64,000 bases of DNA from JABJGO01 sp963921245 (GTDB lineage Bacteria; Pseudomonadota; Alphaproteobacteria; Rhodospirillales; Casp-alpha2): positions 1,178,001 through 1,242,000 of the forward strand of contig CAWUEY030000001.1 in assembly GCA_963921245.4 (NCBI GenBank). The letters run 5' to 3'. The translations under genes were made by a program, and so were the position numbers. Below the pieces are notes generated by a model that worked only from the letters and a program-made list of their open reading frames with translations, had not been told where the DNA came from and searched no databases. Shown one piece after another: positions 16,264 to 25,798 of this stretch. The first letter of the stretch is position 1. Every line of letters starts with the position of its first letter.

Positions 16264-17289
16264 CTATTCCGTACTGGCAGACACACGATTCCGGGCCATT
16301 TGATCGGCGAGTTTAAGAGCCGCCATAAAACTGGATGGGTCCGCAAAACCTGTTCCGGCAATATCCAGGGCGGTTCCATGATCCGGCGAGGTCCGAATGA
16401 TGGAAAGCCCTAAAGTTACATTAACAGCGTTATCGACATCTAGTGCCTTGATGGGGATCAATGCCTGGTCATGGTAGTGACAGATTGCAACATCGTAGGT
16501 TTCCCGTTGTCGGGGCGTAAACAGGGCATCCGGTGGAACAGGACCGGATACGGAAAAACCACATTCTTTCAGAGCCTGGATGGCCGGTAAGATAATCTGC
16601 TGATCCTCCTCGCCCAGATTGCCGTCTTCCCCCGCGTGTGGGTTCAGCCCGGCTATCGCCATTCGCGGTAAGGGGATGCCAAAATCCCTTGAAAGGGCCC
16701 GTGCTGTCGTGGTCGCTGTCTCAACAATGCTCTCTTTTGTCATCGCCGCAATGGCTTCTTTTAACGGGGTGTGAATGGTCACAGGAACAACCCGAAGCAT
16801 CGGCGAGGCAAGCATCATGACTGGTTTATGTAATCCACACAGACTACCGAGATATTCCGTGTGCCCGGGGTAGGAAAAACCAGCCTCGTACAATGTGTTT
16901 TTTTGAATAGGCAGGGTGATCAAGGCCCGGGCGCGATTGTTCAGGCACGCTTCGACACCCATTTCGATAGAGCGGCAAACGGCCGAAGCATTCCTTAAAT
17001 CAGGCTGTCCGGGTTTGCTGGTAACCTCTTCACCAACTGGCAGCAAGGGTAAGGCGTCAGAAAAACAGGATTCGACCCTGTACGGATCATCGATCTCCAC
17101 GATGTTTAAACCTGCAAACATATCGCTCGCGAGTTTCCTTATCCGCTCTGGATCATCGATTAAATAAAATGGCGGTAGGTTGTTTCTGTTTTCGAGCCAC
17201 GACTTCAGCGCAATTTCGCTACCGATTCCTGATGGCTCGCCCATAGAAACGCCGATAGGAGAGAGCCCATTAAACTTAGGATCTATCAT
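16264..17289 (-). CDS. pdxA: 4-hydroxythreonine-4-phosphate dehydrogenase
   Basis: Oxidises 4-phosphohydroxy-L-threonine in the DXP-dependent vitamin B6 route. The 341-residue protein has GVSMGEPSGIGSEI near the N-terminus, the metal-ligand histidine in YPGHTEYLG, the second in GLNPHAGEDG, and a third in SPDHGTALDIAG. It overlaps surA by 4 bases and is followed by rsmA after 5. Vitamin B6 synthesis in this genome is also represented by pdxH and by dxs elsewhere in the window. Confidence 0.95.
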   Translation of the reverse strand: MIDPKFNGLSPIGVSMGEPSGIGSEIALKSWLENRNNLPPFYLIDDPERIRKLASDMFAGLNIVEIDDPYRVESCFSDALPLLPVGEEVTSKPGQPDLRNASAVCRSIEMGVEACLNNRARALITLPIQKNTLYEAGFSYPGHTEYLGSLCGLHKPVMMLASPMLRVVPVTIHTPLKEAIAAMTKESIVETATTTARALSRDFGIPLPRMAIAGLNPHAGEDGNLGEEDQQIILPAIQALKECGFSVSGPVPPDALFTPRQRETYDVAICHYHDQALIPIKALDVDNAVNVTLGLSIIRTSPDHGTALDIAGTGFADPSSFMAALKLADQMARNRVSASTE

Positions 17290-18581
17290 CTGATATCTAT
17301 GAAGGCATTCCGTCTTAAATCGCGGATGGCTTGACGGGCATAAACATTGATACGTTGCGCAAAAAGGCGGTTTTCAATTCTTCTTCGTTCCGCTTCATCG
17401 GAAGGTTGGTCCGGGTTTGTTCGATTGCAAACCATCAGAACAATGACCGAATTACTAGTGCGGACAGGCTTTGAGGGCGTGTTAAGGGGGAGCTTGTCGA
17501 CGATATTCGCCAAATCGGACGGCAGACTGGGTAACGCTACATCGCCAAGATTTCCGGAAGCTGGCGAGGCGATGTCTGCTGCGGATGCTTCCAAATCTGA
17601 ACACGAATCTGTGTCTTGTGTGTGTTTTAATGCTGTATCGATATAGGACTGAACAACAGATGTGTCGGCCTCAGCCGGTAAATCCAGATGAAACTGGGAT
17701 AAATTGAGGATGGGAGAAGCCTTGGTCGATGCTTCTTCTTTTATCTCTGACAATCGAATAATCATGAAACCGCCGGGCATAGCAATCGGTCCCGCCAGTT
17801 GTCCCGGGCGGAGTGATTGAACATGAGGGCGAATTGGTTCCGGTAATTGAGAAAGCCTTAGCCAATCCAGTTCCCCGCCTCTGGCCGCGGTAGGCGTTTG
17901 AGAGAATGCGCGCGCCAATGATTCGAATTTTGCCCCAGCCTCCAATTCTTCAACCAATTGAAGCGCTTGGGCTCTGACTTTCGATGCGTTTTCCGGTTTG
18001 TCGACCGCTAAGGCGATTTCAAATAGTTTGTAGCGCGGCTGATTTTCCTTCTCGCGTTCCTCGGCAAGAGCATTGGCAATGTCCTCATTGGTAATTTGTA
18101 CATTTCCAGCGTATTTTCTGGGGACTATCAGGCTCCAGGCGATCTCAGAGCGAATCTGTTCCAATAAGGTATCGGCGCCTATTCCAAGCCTTTCCAACTC
18201 AGAAACCAATTGGCCCTGTTGGTAGCCGTTCACAGATTCCACTCTGGCCAGCGCATTGGTGATTTCTTCCTGTGAAACTTCTATACCGGATTTTTCAGCT
18301 TCCTGAAGTTTCAACTTCTCATCGATTAGTGACCGTAAAACCTGTGGGGCCAATCGTTGCATACTCTGCTGGTTCCTGGGCAGTTTCGAGAGGATAATAA
18401 CCAGCATGGTTCGGGCCTGAAGGTCGAACGCCGAAATGACCTCGTCGTTTACCACGGCGGCAATCTTCAAAGAGTCCTGGGAATAAGAAGAGGAAGGATA
18501 AAACAGTAAGATTAGTGATAGGACCAGAAGTCCAGGAACCTTTCGTAGCCTGTCTATGGGAGTGTGTGCAAAACCAATCAT
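17286..18581 (-). CDS. surA: SurA-like periplasmic peptidyl-prolyl isomerase/chaperone
   Basis: Periplasmic chaperone for outer-membrane barrels such as LptD, its neighbour. The 431-residue protein starts with a signal peptide (hydrophobic core about 15-30, cleavage near SYSQ). The SurA N-terminal region (VVNDEVISAFDLQARTMLV type, core VNDEVIS) covers about 40-160, and a parvulin domain lies around 175-270 (ARAFSQTPTAARGGELDWL, GPIAMPGGFMIIRL). A second C-terminal parvulin-like region is degenerate. The ATG overlaps the lptD stop (TAATG). Confidence 0.9.
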   Translation of the reverse strand: MIGFAHTPIDRLRKVPGLLVLSLILLFYPSSSYSQDSLKIAAVVNDEVISAFDLQARTMLVIILSKLPRNQQSMQRLAPQVLRSLIDEKLKLQEAEKSGIEVSQEEITNALARVESVNGYQQGQLVSELERLGIGADTLLEQIRSEIAWSLIVPRKYAGNVQITNEDIANALAEEREKENQPRYKLFEIALAVDKPENASKVRAQALQLVEELEAGAKFESLARAFSQTPTAARGGELDWLRLSQLPEPIRPHVQSLRPGQLAGPIAMPGGFMIIRLSEIKEEASTKASPILNLSQFHLDLPAEADTSVVQSYIDTALKHTQDTDSCSDLEASAADIASPASGNLGDVALPSLPSDLANIVDKLPLNTPSKPVRTSNSVIVLMVCNRTNPDQPSDEAERRRIENRLFAQRINVYARQAIRDLRRNAFIDIR

Positions 18582-20731
18582 TACCGAACAAACTCTGCGT
18601 CACCCAGTGTTTTGAATGATAGGCGAAAAATAACAGCATCTTCCGGTTTGAGGTCCCGATCATGGAAAAAGGACCGAGTGACCTGGGTTGTAAATATGAA
18701 GCACTCATCTTCGTACACAGCGCCGAACTTCAATCTTCTTGTTTCCTCCTCGTCTATATCACGATTACCTTCAGCGAATAGCGACCAGGTTTCTGAGAGT
18801 TGTGACGTCATCGAAACGTCAATATCTTCCCTGTCGCCAAACTCACTTTTTTCCTGTGCGTTAAACATACGATATTGCGTGTTAAGCTTCAAAAGCGGCC
18901 CGCCGAGTGACAATTCCATCTCGTTTCGTCGAACAGAAAGATTATCTTTTCCCAAACGCGTGCGGTAGAGAAGATTTACATAACTTCCGGGGGATACCTG
19001 CATTTTTGCCACAAAATCTGAGAGTTTATCTTCCAAGCCTGTACCTTCTGCGAAAGTACTATCCTGTCGTAATCTGTAGCTTTGCCCGACAAACACGGTT
19101 GTAAATCCGCCTTCCGCGCCGTAAACACCCCATTGGGTTCCATAATCTATCCTGGTTCCGCCTTCGACCCTGTCTCTTCCCGTGAAACGGCTGGACCGAA
19201 ACAAGCTTGTTTCATCAAACTCAAATTCTTGACTGTCTTGGTTCGGGATTGTCTCGGGGTTGCCGCCATTCGGGGCAACGCGAACAGAGGCTATCGGTTC
19301 AATGACCTGCTGAACAGAGCCGCTTTGTTTCGCGAACGGAAACCGCCAATCCAGCCTGGCATGAGGGAAGATGCGTGTTTCCCTACCGCTAAACTCGGTT
19401 GAGGACCCTTGTGGCGTAAAATCATCAACCATGTACCCGTCTGCATCGAGAGCCGTTACAATTCTAATTTGCTCTCCTGCGTCAGAGACATAGGTCGCTT
19501 GCCAGCCCGGCGAAAGAGACAATCTGTAAGAATCGGCACCTTCTTTTCTGGAAAGAAATGCTGTGCTGGCATTCAGTGTTGTTTGTCCACCAAAGATATT
19601 TGGTTGACCAACATGATCAAACTCTATCAGTGGCGTTACTATCGGTGTTTCGTCATTATCGTCCTGTTGCCTGAGGCCTTGAAACAGAATAGCCTCTGAA
19701 CGGATATAGTTTTGTTTTCTGAAGCCCTCGGCATACAGATTACTGGTTAACGTGCGCTCGTTTCCAAAGCCGTATCTCCGTTGATATGTGTCATCGGTTG
19801 TACGATCAACGTCGGCACCCCATCGCCATGTTTCATCGATGTTGAAGCGAGCAAAGGCATCTATGTGAGCTCTTGTCCCTACATCGTCGTCGTTTACGAT
19901 GCTATTCTCGATTTCAAACTCGCCGTTCCGCAATCTTTGACGGTATTCTGTTTCCAATCCTGGCCCCTGATCGGAATACATTGCCGGCGTTATCGTCGTG
20001 TCAGCATGTTCTGAAATGTTCCAATAATATGGGGTTTTTAGCATAGCCCCCAAAGAGGTTGAGTTCCCAACCGTCGGGGGCAGGAAACCGGATTCGCGTT
20101 TGACTGTAGGGTCAGGGTGCGTGAGAAACGGCGTATAGAAAACGGGAACACCGGCAACTTCCAGCCAGGCATCGGAATATTCAACGACCCGTCGCGAACT
20201 GTCGTGAAAAACCGTGATGGCCTTGACCTGCCACAGCGGGGGTTTTTCAGGGTCGTTTTCACACAGATTACATGGTGAATAAACGGCCTTGGACATCCGC
20301 ATGTCTTCATTTAACCGTTCTGCCGAATTGGCGGCAACACGTGAGCCGTCACTGAGAATGATCCGTATGTTTGAAACAACGCCATTTTTAAGATCGCTGT
20401 CCAGTTCCATGTAATCGGTGAAGAGAACATCACCATTTGGTTCGTTAAGAATGACGTTGCCACTGGCCGTTACCACATCAAGATTTTGATTGTAGCTTAC
20501 TGTATCGGCGATCAAGGTTCGGCCTTCGTGCCGGACTTCCACGTTTCCGCGCGCCGTGATAATGCCCAGTGCACGGTCAACATCCATCTCATCGGCGGTG
20601 AAGCTTACCGGTATATCGGTTTCCTGTGCGTGTATCGTCGAAACAGGGACGGTCGTGCTCGCAATTGCCCAAATTACAAGTCCAACACGAATACAGGCCG
20701 ACAGACGGGTGCTGACATCTGATAAGGACAT
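18581..20731 (-). CDS. lptD: LPS-assembly protein LptD
   Basis: Outer-membrane barrel that inserts lipopolysaccharide into the outer leaflet. The 716-residue protein has a signal peptide (about 1-36, ending IHAQ), an OstA/LptA-like domain (about 45-150: ITARGNVEVRHEGRTLIADTVSYN type repeats), a C-x2-C site (YSPCNLCEND) typical of alphaproteobacterial LptD, then the barrel (LSPGWQATYVSD, GVYGAEGGFTTVFVGQSYRL) to the last strand ending in EFVR. It lies between lptG and surA with 3- and 1-base junctions. Confidence 0.95.
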   Translation of the reverse strand: MSLSDVSTRLSACIRVGLVIWAIASTTVPVSTIHAQETDIPVSFTADEMDVDRALGIITARGNVEVRHEGRTLIADTVSYNQNLDVVTASGNVILNEPNGDVLFTDYMELDSDLKNGVVSNIRIILSDGSRVAANSAERLNEDMRMSKAVYSPCNLCENDPEKPPLWQVKAITVFHDSSRRVVEYSDAWLEVAGVPVFYTPFLTHPDPTVKRESGFLPPTVGNSTSLGAMLKTPYYWNISEHADTTITPAMYSDQGPGLETEYRQRLRNGEFEIENSIVNDDDVGTRAHIDAFARFNIDETWRWGADVDRTTDDTYQRRYGFGNERTLTSNLYAEGFRKQNYIRSEAILFQGLRQQDDNDETPIVTPLIEFDHVGQPNIFGGQTTLNASTAFLSRKEGADSYRLSLSPGWQATYVSDAGEQIRIVTALDADGYMVDDFTPQGSSTEFSGRETRIFPHARLDWRFPFAKQSGSVQQVIEPIASVRVAPNGGNPETIPNQDSQEFEFDETSLFRSSRFTGRDRVEGGTRIDYGTQWGVYGAEGGFTTVFVGQSYRLRQDSTFAEGTGLEDKLSDFVAKMQVSPGSYVNLLYRTRLGKDNLSVRRNEMELSLGGPLLKLNTQYRMFNAQEKSEFGDREDIDVSMTSQLSETWSLFAEGNRDIDEEETRRLKFGAVYEDECFIFTTQVTRSFFHDRDLKPEDAVIFRLSFKTLGDAEFVR

Positions 20732-20734
20732 CGA

Positions 20735-21835
20735 CTAACCGTCCTCCAGATGCAACAACATGGATAGACTAAGCATCAGGGCAATGCCTGAAGGTGCCCA
20801 TGCCGCCAATATGACGGGTATGCTATCGGATTGGCCGAGCGCGAATACCAGATCAGAGAAAAAGTAAACGATAAATCCGGACAAAACCCCGCCAGCGATA
20901 ACAAAGGCGGTGCCGCCACGCCTGCTGTGACGCAGCGTGAAGGTGGCCGCTACCAAAACCATTGCACACATCATGAGCGGTGCCGCCAGGAGCGAGTGGA
21001 GATAAAGTCTGTGTCTCACAGCGGTGAAACCAGCTTGTTCCAGATTGTCAATGAAAGCAGGCAAGGCCCAAAAAGACATGGTTTCAGGGGCTGCGAAGCT
21101 GTCTTGTATGCTATCAAATGTCAGTTCCGTTTCCAGCCATACGGTTTTTTCCAATCGCGGTGTTTCTTCCGGCTGTTGAATCCAGGCGTTGGAAATCTTC
21201 CAGAATCCGTCTTCAAGAACGGCGGTTTCGGCATCGATACGCTCGAAGAAGCTGTCCGTGCCTTTGTAAGAAAAAACAACAACCCGGTAGAGGTGAATTT
21301 CGTTGTTGGATGTCGTGATCCGGCTTGCCCGGATGACGGCTTGCCCCCGGGTATTCGCCTGGCGAAGCCAGACGCCAGTCCCGGAAATTGCTAACAGGTT
21401 CTGGTTTCGTTCAAGAAAGAAGGTTTCTCTCTTTTCGTATTGTGCCAGTGCTTTTGAGGCCAGATGGTTGAGTCCGCCCATTTGCAACAGGCCCAGTAAA
21501 ATGCTGGCGACGATGACAGGGAAGAGAAACTGCCAAACCGAAACACCAGCGGCGCGGGTTACGACAAGTTCGTGATGTCTTGCGAGTTTCCAGAAAGTCA
21601 GCATACAGCCAAACAGAGCGGCAAACGGAAAGACCTGTTGTCCCATGAAGGGCAATTTCAAGCCGGCCATGTGCAGAATTTCGGAAAATGGCGTGTCCTT
21701 GAGAGCATGTGCACGGCGCAGTAACTCAATGACATCAAACAGCAAAACGATAACCAGAATTGCAGCCAGTAACATTGCGAAGTTCGTCAAAAACTGACGC
21801 CCAATGTAGAAAAACATGGTCAAGGACATACGCAA
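20735..21835 (-). CDS. lptG: LPS export permease LptG
   Basis: Inner-membrane permease of the LptB2FG complex that extracts LPS toward the periplasmic bridge. The 366-residue protein has the family pattern: TM helices at about 10-30, 60-85 and 100-125, a periplasmic beta-jellyroll domain (about 130-270), then three C-terminal helices (about 280-365: APLMMCAMVLVAATFTLR, VIAGGVLSGFIVYFFSDLV). It heads the lptG-lptD-surA-pdxA-rsmA run. Its usual upstream partner lptF is not here: the upstream gene is an unrelated FAD dehydrogenase. Confidence 0.93.
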   Translation of the reverse strand: MRMSLTMFFYIGRQFLTNFAMLLAAILVIVLLFDVIELLRRAHALKDTPFSEILHMAGLKLPFMGQQVFPFAALFGCMLTFWKLARHHELVVTRAAGVSVWQFLFPVIVASILLGLLQMGGLNHLASKALAQYEKRETFFLERNQNLLAISGTGVWLRQANTRGQAVIRASRITTSNNEIHLYRVVVFSYKGTDSFFERIDAETAVLEDGFWKISNAWIQQPEETPRLEKTVWLETELTFDSIQDSFAAPETMSFWALPAFIDNLEQAGFTAVRHRLYLHSLLAAPLMMCAMVLVAATFTLRHSRRGGTAFVIAGGVLSGFIVYFFSDLVFALGQSDSIPVILAAWAPSGIALMLSLSMLLHLEDG

Positions 21836-21992
21836 GATATCAATCCGTGCACAATACGTTGTGAGCTTTGATTAGGACACTGCAACAATGGTTGGCAAAG
21901 TGGAAGAAAAAGTCAGAAAAATCAAGGATGCAAAAGGCGTATGGTTAACAGACAGGTTGTCGGCGTTGCAGATTGAAGCAACTGTTTGCCAG

Positions 21993-23408
21993 TTAGGGTG
22001 ATCTGGGGAGCACTTTGCCCGGATTCATGATTCCTTGAGGATCAAGGGCGTTTTTAATCGATTGCATGGCGTCGAGTAAAACGGGTGAGCCAAATCGAGC
22101 AAGGTCTTTGCGTTTGAGGGTACCGATGCCATGTTCTGCACTAAAACTACCATTCATTTCGACGACGAGCGTGTGAACGGCATCATTGAACGTATCCCAC
22201 ATGTCGAGGAAGGCCTGCCCGTCCATGTCGGTAGGCTGGCTGAGATTGAAATGCAGATTGCCGTCGCCCATGTGGCCAAAGACAACGATTCTAACGTCTG
22301 GAAGTATGTCAGATACCACTCTGGTTGCCCGGTGAACCAATTCCGGCACGTCGGAGACCGCCACTGAAATATCGTGTTTCACGCTTTTCCCCTCACTTAC
22401 CTGAGCTTCGGGGATGGATTCTCGCATTCGCCAGAGGGCCTGACGCTGTTTTTCGCTGGCTGCAATAACAGCATCGCAAACCAATCCGTTTTCGATATGA
22501 TCCGAAAAGTCCCTCTCCAAAATTCTGGCCAATGCCTGGTCGTCTCGAGGGCTTGTAAGTTCGAGCAACGCGTACAATTCGTAATCTTTATCAAACAACG
22601 GGGGGGTATCGGGAATATGCTTGCGAACCAATGAAATGGCCATGCCGTTCATGATTTCAAATGCGCTCAGATAGTTAAATGCGGTTTTGCGAAACCCGGT
22701 AAATACCGATAAGGCTGAGGAGATGTCTGGCAAAGCAATCACGGCGACTTCGTGTTCGATCGGTTTCGGAAACAACTTTAGCGTTGCCGCCGTGATAACA
22801 CCGAGCGTGCCTTCTGAGCCGATAAACAAGCTGTTCAGATCATAGGCTGTGTTGTCTTTTCGCAATCCGGATAATCCGTCAATGACCCGTCCGTCTGCTA
22901 AAACTACCTCCAGTCCGAGGACCAGATCACGGGCATTTCCATACCGCAAAACACCGACGCCGCCGGCGTTTGTCGCAAGGTTGCCGCCGATTTGACATAT
23001 ACCTTCAGAAGCCAGACTCAGAGGGAAGAGCAGACCATTGTCGGCGGCCAACTCCTGAACTGATGCGAGGGTGCATCCTGCTTCGATAGTGACCGTTTGG
23101 TTATTTCGATCAATGAGACGTACCTGGTTCAGACGTCGCGTAGACAGAACAATTCCACCACTTGGAACGCCGCCGCCAACCAGTCCTGTATTGCCCCCTT
23201 GTGGCGTTACACTTACGCCGTATTGATTACAAAGGGATAAGACCAGGGATACCTGTTCGGAGGAACTGGGGAGCGCGACACCGATGCAGTGTCCGTGCCA
23301 TAATTTTCGCCATTCGGTAACGAAAAATTCGACGTCTGATTCACCGTCAATCCATCCTTTTGGTTCGAGGATTTCAACGATTTTGGACAAAAATTCGTCG
23401 GGCGGCAT
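21993..23408 (-). CDS. FAD-linked 2-hydroxyacid dehydrogenase (GlcD/D2HGDH family)
   Basis: A 471-residue VAO/PCMH-fold flavoprotein predicted to oxidise a D-2-hydroxyacid such as D-2-hydroxyglutarate or D-lactate. FAD-binding motifs are VTPQGGNTGLVGGGVP (about 69-84) and QIGGNLATNAGGVGVLRYGNARDLVLG, in short GNLATNAGG; the C-terminal domain has VFGHMGDGNLHFN and the end motif EHGIGTLKR. The N-terminal FVTEWRKLWHG is typical of D-2-hydroxyglutarate dehydrogenases, but the substrate is inference. It is followed on the same strand by nothing until lptG; tsaC lies 73 bases upstream. Confidence 0.85.
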   Translation of the reverse strand: MPPDEFLSKIVEILEPKGWIDGESDVEFFVTEWRKLWHGHCIGVALPSSSEQVSLVLSLCNQYGVSVTPQGGNTGLVGGGVPSGGIVLSTRRLNQVRLIDRNNQTVTIEAGCTLASVQELAADNGLLFPLSLASEGICQIGGNLATNAGGVGVLRYGNARDLVLGLEVVLADGRVIDGLSGLRKDNTAYDLNSLFIGSEGTLGVITAATLKLFPKPIEHEVAVIALPDISSALSVFTGFRKTAFNYLSAFEIMNGMAISLVRKHIPDTPPLFDKDYELYALLELTSPRDDQALARILERDFSDHIENGLVCDAVIAASEKQRQALWRMRESIPEAQVSEGKSVKHDISVAVSDVPELVHRATRVVSDILPDVRIVVFGHMGDGNLHFNLSQPTDMDGQAFLDMWDTFNDAVHTLVVEMNGSFSAEHGIGTLKRKDLARFGSPVLLDAMQSIKNALDPQGIMNPGKVLPRSP

Positions 23409-23481
23409 CGTGTGTATCCAGGTGGCGGCTCCACAACCTACTCAGGAATTCCTGAAACAGGCAACCTGTTTAAGGAATTTC

Positions 23482-24456
23482 CTAGGTTTCCGCAGCACGC
23501 CTCAGTCGATCATTGATCGCGATCCCCAGGCCTTCCTCTGGTATGGGCATGACGGCTATTCCAGCAGGGTTTTGGCTGTCGGCCTCGTGCAGCATGCGAA
23601 ACAGATTTCGTGCCGCCTCGACAACATCTCCACTTTCGGAAAGGTTGACAGAGCCTTGAGGCGCAGACCTCGGCATGTTCAAACCAAATCCGAGTAAAAT
23701 TTCCTTTGGTTCTACTGCTGTCGCATTCAGGCGAAGGGGGGACCGGGTTGCATAATGTTTTAATAACATGCCAGGTGCAGAAACCTCGGTCGTGTTGTCA
23801 GCATTTCTGCTCGGGCCGACAATAGATTCTATCTCCTCAGCACTTAAACCGCCCGGGCGGAGGATAGTGGGGGAGCCGTTCTCGAATCCGACAACCGTTG
23901 ATTCCAGGCCAATGTCGCACGGCCCGCCGTCAACAATACCCGCAATTGTGTTGCCGAGAGAGTTTATCACATGAACGGGAAGGGTAGGGCTCACTTCACC
24001 GGACCGGTTGGCGCTAGGGGCTGCAAGCGGGATCTTACAGGTAAACAGGAGGAGCCTTGTGGTTGGGTGAGCCGGGACGCGAACAGCCAGCGTCTCCAGC
24101 CCGGCACCGGCTAACGTGGAAATTGGACTCGACGTTCGTTTTGGCAGAACCAGTGTCAATGGGCCAGGCCAAAATGCCGCCGCCAGTTGTTTTGCCGTTT
24201 CATTGGGTACGACATGGGACCAGACCGCATCCTCATCAGCAAAATGGATGATTAACGGGTTGAATTGAGGTCGATTTTTCGCCGTGAATATGGACGTTAC
24301 GGCCTTGTCGTCGGTGGCATTGGCGGCCAACCCATACACGGTTTCTGTTGGAATTGCCACCAATTCTCCGGCCATTAGTGAGCGGGCAGCAATTGCGACA
24401 CCCTCGCCGTCGGGGGGCCAGACCGGTACGGATAAAGAATTAGGGGTGGAAGGCAT
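23482..24456 (-). CDS. L-threonylcarbamoyladenylate synthase (Sua5 type)
   Basis: Makes threonylcarbamoyl-AMP for the universal tRNA t6A37 modification. At 324 residues it is the long Sua5 form: a YrdC domain (about 18-205) with PTETVYGLAAN, AKNRPQFNPL (the K-x-R motif), SAPSANRSGE (the S-x-N motif) and VDGGPCDIGLESTVVGF, then a C-terminal Sua5 domain after the SAPGMLLKHYA linker. It lies 2 bases after cysQ, which suggests co-transcription. Confidence 0.93.
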   Translation of the reverse strand: MPSTPNSLSVPVWPPDGEGVAIAARSLMAGELVAIPTETVYGLAANATDDKAVTSIFTAKNRPQFNPLIIHFADEDAVWSHVVPNETAKQLAAAFWPGPLTLVLPKRTSSPISTLAGAGLETLAVRVPAHPTTRLLLFTCKIPLAAPSANRSGEVSPTLPVHVINSLGNTIAGIVDGGPCDIGLESTVVGFENGSPTILRPGGLSAEEIESIVGPSRNADNTTEVSAPGMLLKHYATRSPLRLNATAVEPKEILLGFGLNMPRSAPQGSVNLSESGDVVEAARNLFRMLHEADSQNPAGIAVMPIPEEGLGIAINDRLRRAAET

Positions 24457-24458
24457 GA

Positions 24459-25235
24459 CTATTCAAGTGAGCCGCATCCATAGGCAACAAAATGAGGGTT
24501 GTCCAATCCCGGTTTTCCATATGTGAGAGGATCACCATCGAGTGTTTCTACAGTGCCGCCCGCAAATTTTAAGACGGCGTGGGCCGCCGCTGTATCCCAT
24601 TCCATGGTCCGCCCTAAACGGGGGTACAAATCCGCCCGTCCTTCAGCAACGCGACAGAACTTGAGGGAACTACCGGCCGAGATATCGTCCTTGATTGTAA
24701 ATCGTTCAAGATAGGCGTCTGTTTCTTCTGATCGGTGAGAGCGACTGACCAAAGCCGTTAACCCGTCTGTCGGAAATTCGCGACAGGATATGGGTGTGTA
24801 GCCCTTGCCCGATATGTCCATAAATGCACCCTGTTCTGCGCCGATATAGGTCGTGTCATGTGCCGGCGCGTATACGGCTCCATATACCGGCGTTCCTTGC
24901 GAAATCAGGCCAATGTTAACCGTGAAATCCCCGTTTTTGCTGATAAACTCCTTGGTTCCATCAAGAGGATCGACTAGCCAAAACGGTGTGTTGTTGACAT
25001 CGGGAATATTGCCTTCCGATGCAGCTTCTTCGCTGACCACCGGGAACTTCAGTGGAAGATCATTATCCAGCGCGGAGAGAATCACAGCTTCGGCCGCTTT
25101 ATCCGCGGCGGTTACAGGCGATTCATCGCCTTTTAGCTCAACATCAAAATCAGTGGCATAGATTTTAAGAATTTCGGCTCCTGCCATTTGGGTGATGCGG
25201 GCGATTTTCTGCATCAGATCAATGTCGATATTCAC
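24459..25235 (-). CDS. cysQ: 3'(2'),5'-bisphosphate nucleotidase CysQ
   Basis: Hydrolyses PAP to AMP and recycles it after sulfate assimilation. The 258-residue inositol-monophosphatase-fold protein has ESPVTAADKAAE (about 37-48), the metal acidic pair in VVSEEAAS, the metal-binding WLVDPLDGTKEF near 87-98, and EWDTAAAHAVLKFAGG, where the usual glycine after TAA is alanine. The start is GTG at 25235 with AGAGGTGAG upstream. sua5 follows after 2 bases. Confidence 0.93.
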   Translation of the reverse strand: MNIDIDLMQKIARITQMAGAEILKIYATDFDVELKGDESPVTAADKAAEAVILSALDNDLPLKFPVVSEEAASEGNIPDVNNTPFWLVDPLDGTKEFISKNGDFTVNIGLISQGTPVYGAVYAPAHDTTYIGAEQGAFMDISGKGYTPISCREFPTDGLTALVSRSHRSEETDAYLERFTIKDDISAGSSLKFCRVAEGRADLYPRLGRTMEWDTAAAHAVLKFAGGTVETLDGDPLTYGKPGLDNPHFVAYGCGSLE

Positions 25236-25798
25236 GACTCACCTCTTGATGTTGCCTGAAATGTGGGTGTCTCGTTTCTCGCACGTTCATTTGGATTTTC
25301 TTGCATGTCAATAGATCGCTTCGGTCTCTTGTGCAAAAAAGGTGGTGGGCGTTTCATGTGGTGCGTAAGCCACATCTTTAATAGGTGTTGCAACTTTGCG
25401 CTGCCGAGAACGGGTAAATGGAGCACCGCCGGCAAGAATTCTATTAGGGGCTGAAGTAGCTAAGGGCCTTTGAAGATTCTACAATGGCTACGATGTACAC
25501 TCGCAAAAGCCGTCTCACGTCCCGTCAACAGCACCGACTGTATTTTTTCCTGCCAGGCCAGATGATCTCACCGAGCAGGCCGTGAAGTCCCGGTACGTAT
25601 AGGGGAAACAGGGGTTGTTCTCATTTTTTGTGTTGTTCTTTTTCATGTTAGAGCACCCGAAAATTGTGTGCATCATTCAGGATAGAGCCGTGCCAGCCGC
25701 AATTTATGGGGTACTTGTCATAAAACTGTCCATATGGTGTCATTTTTGAGTTTCAGTATTACAAGATATTGTGGGTTTGATCCCGGAATTCCATGTGT
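25236..25798. other. 563-base gap with no supported gene
   Basis: Between the cysQ start and the end of the TPR gene no open frame has both a protein-like sequence and a ribosome site. A 24- to 67-codon minus-strand frame ending on the cysQ GTG (GTGA overlap) and a plus-strand frame from 25484 (MATMYTRKSRL..., 33 codons) were considered and not accepted. The region is A/T-richer than its flanks near 25620-25760. The cysQ promoter should be in the left part. Confidence 0.6.

Noticed and set aside
21888..22001. A 37-codon plus-strand frame (MVGKVEEKVRKIKDAKG...) between lptG and the FAD dehydrogenase gene
   Set aside because: It overlaps the 3' end of the FAD gene, has only a weak ribosome site and matches nothing I recognise. 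It could be a breakpoint remnant, but there is no support.
25232..25435. A minus-strand frame whose stop overlaps the cysQ start (GTGA)
   Set aside because: Its composition (proline, lysine and histidine rich) is not protein-like and no family is recognised; the overlap is likely chance.
25484..25585. A plus-strand frame (MATMYTRKSRL...) whose start resembles some IS1595-type transposases
   Set aside because: The similarity covers about ten residues only, the frame then ends, and no inverted repeats or further transposase motifs follow.
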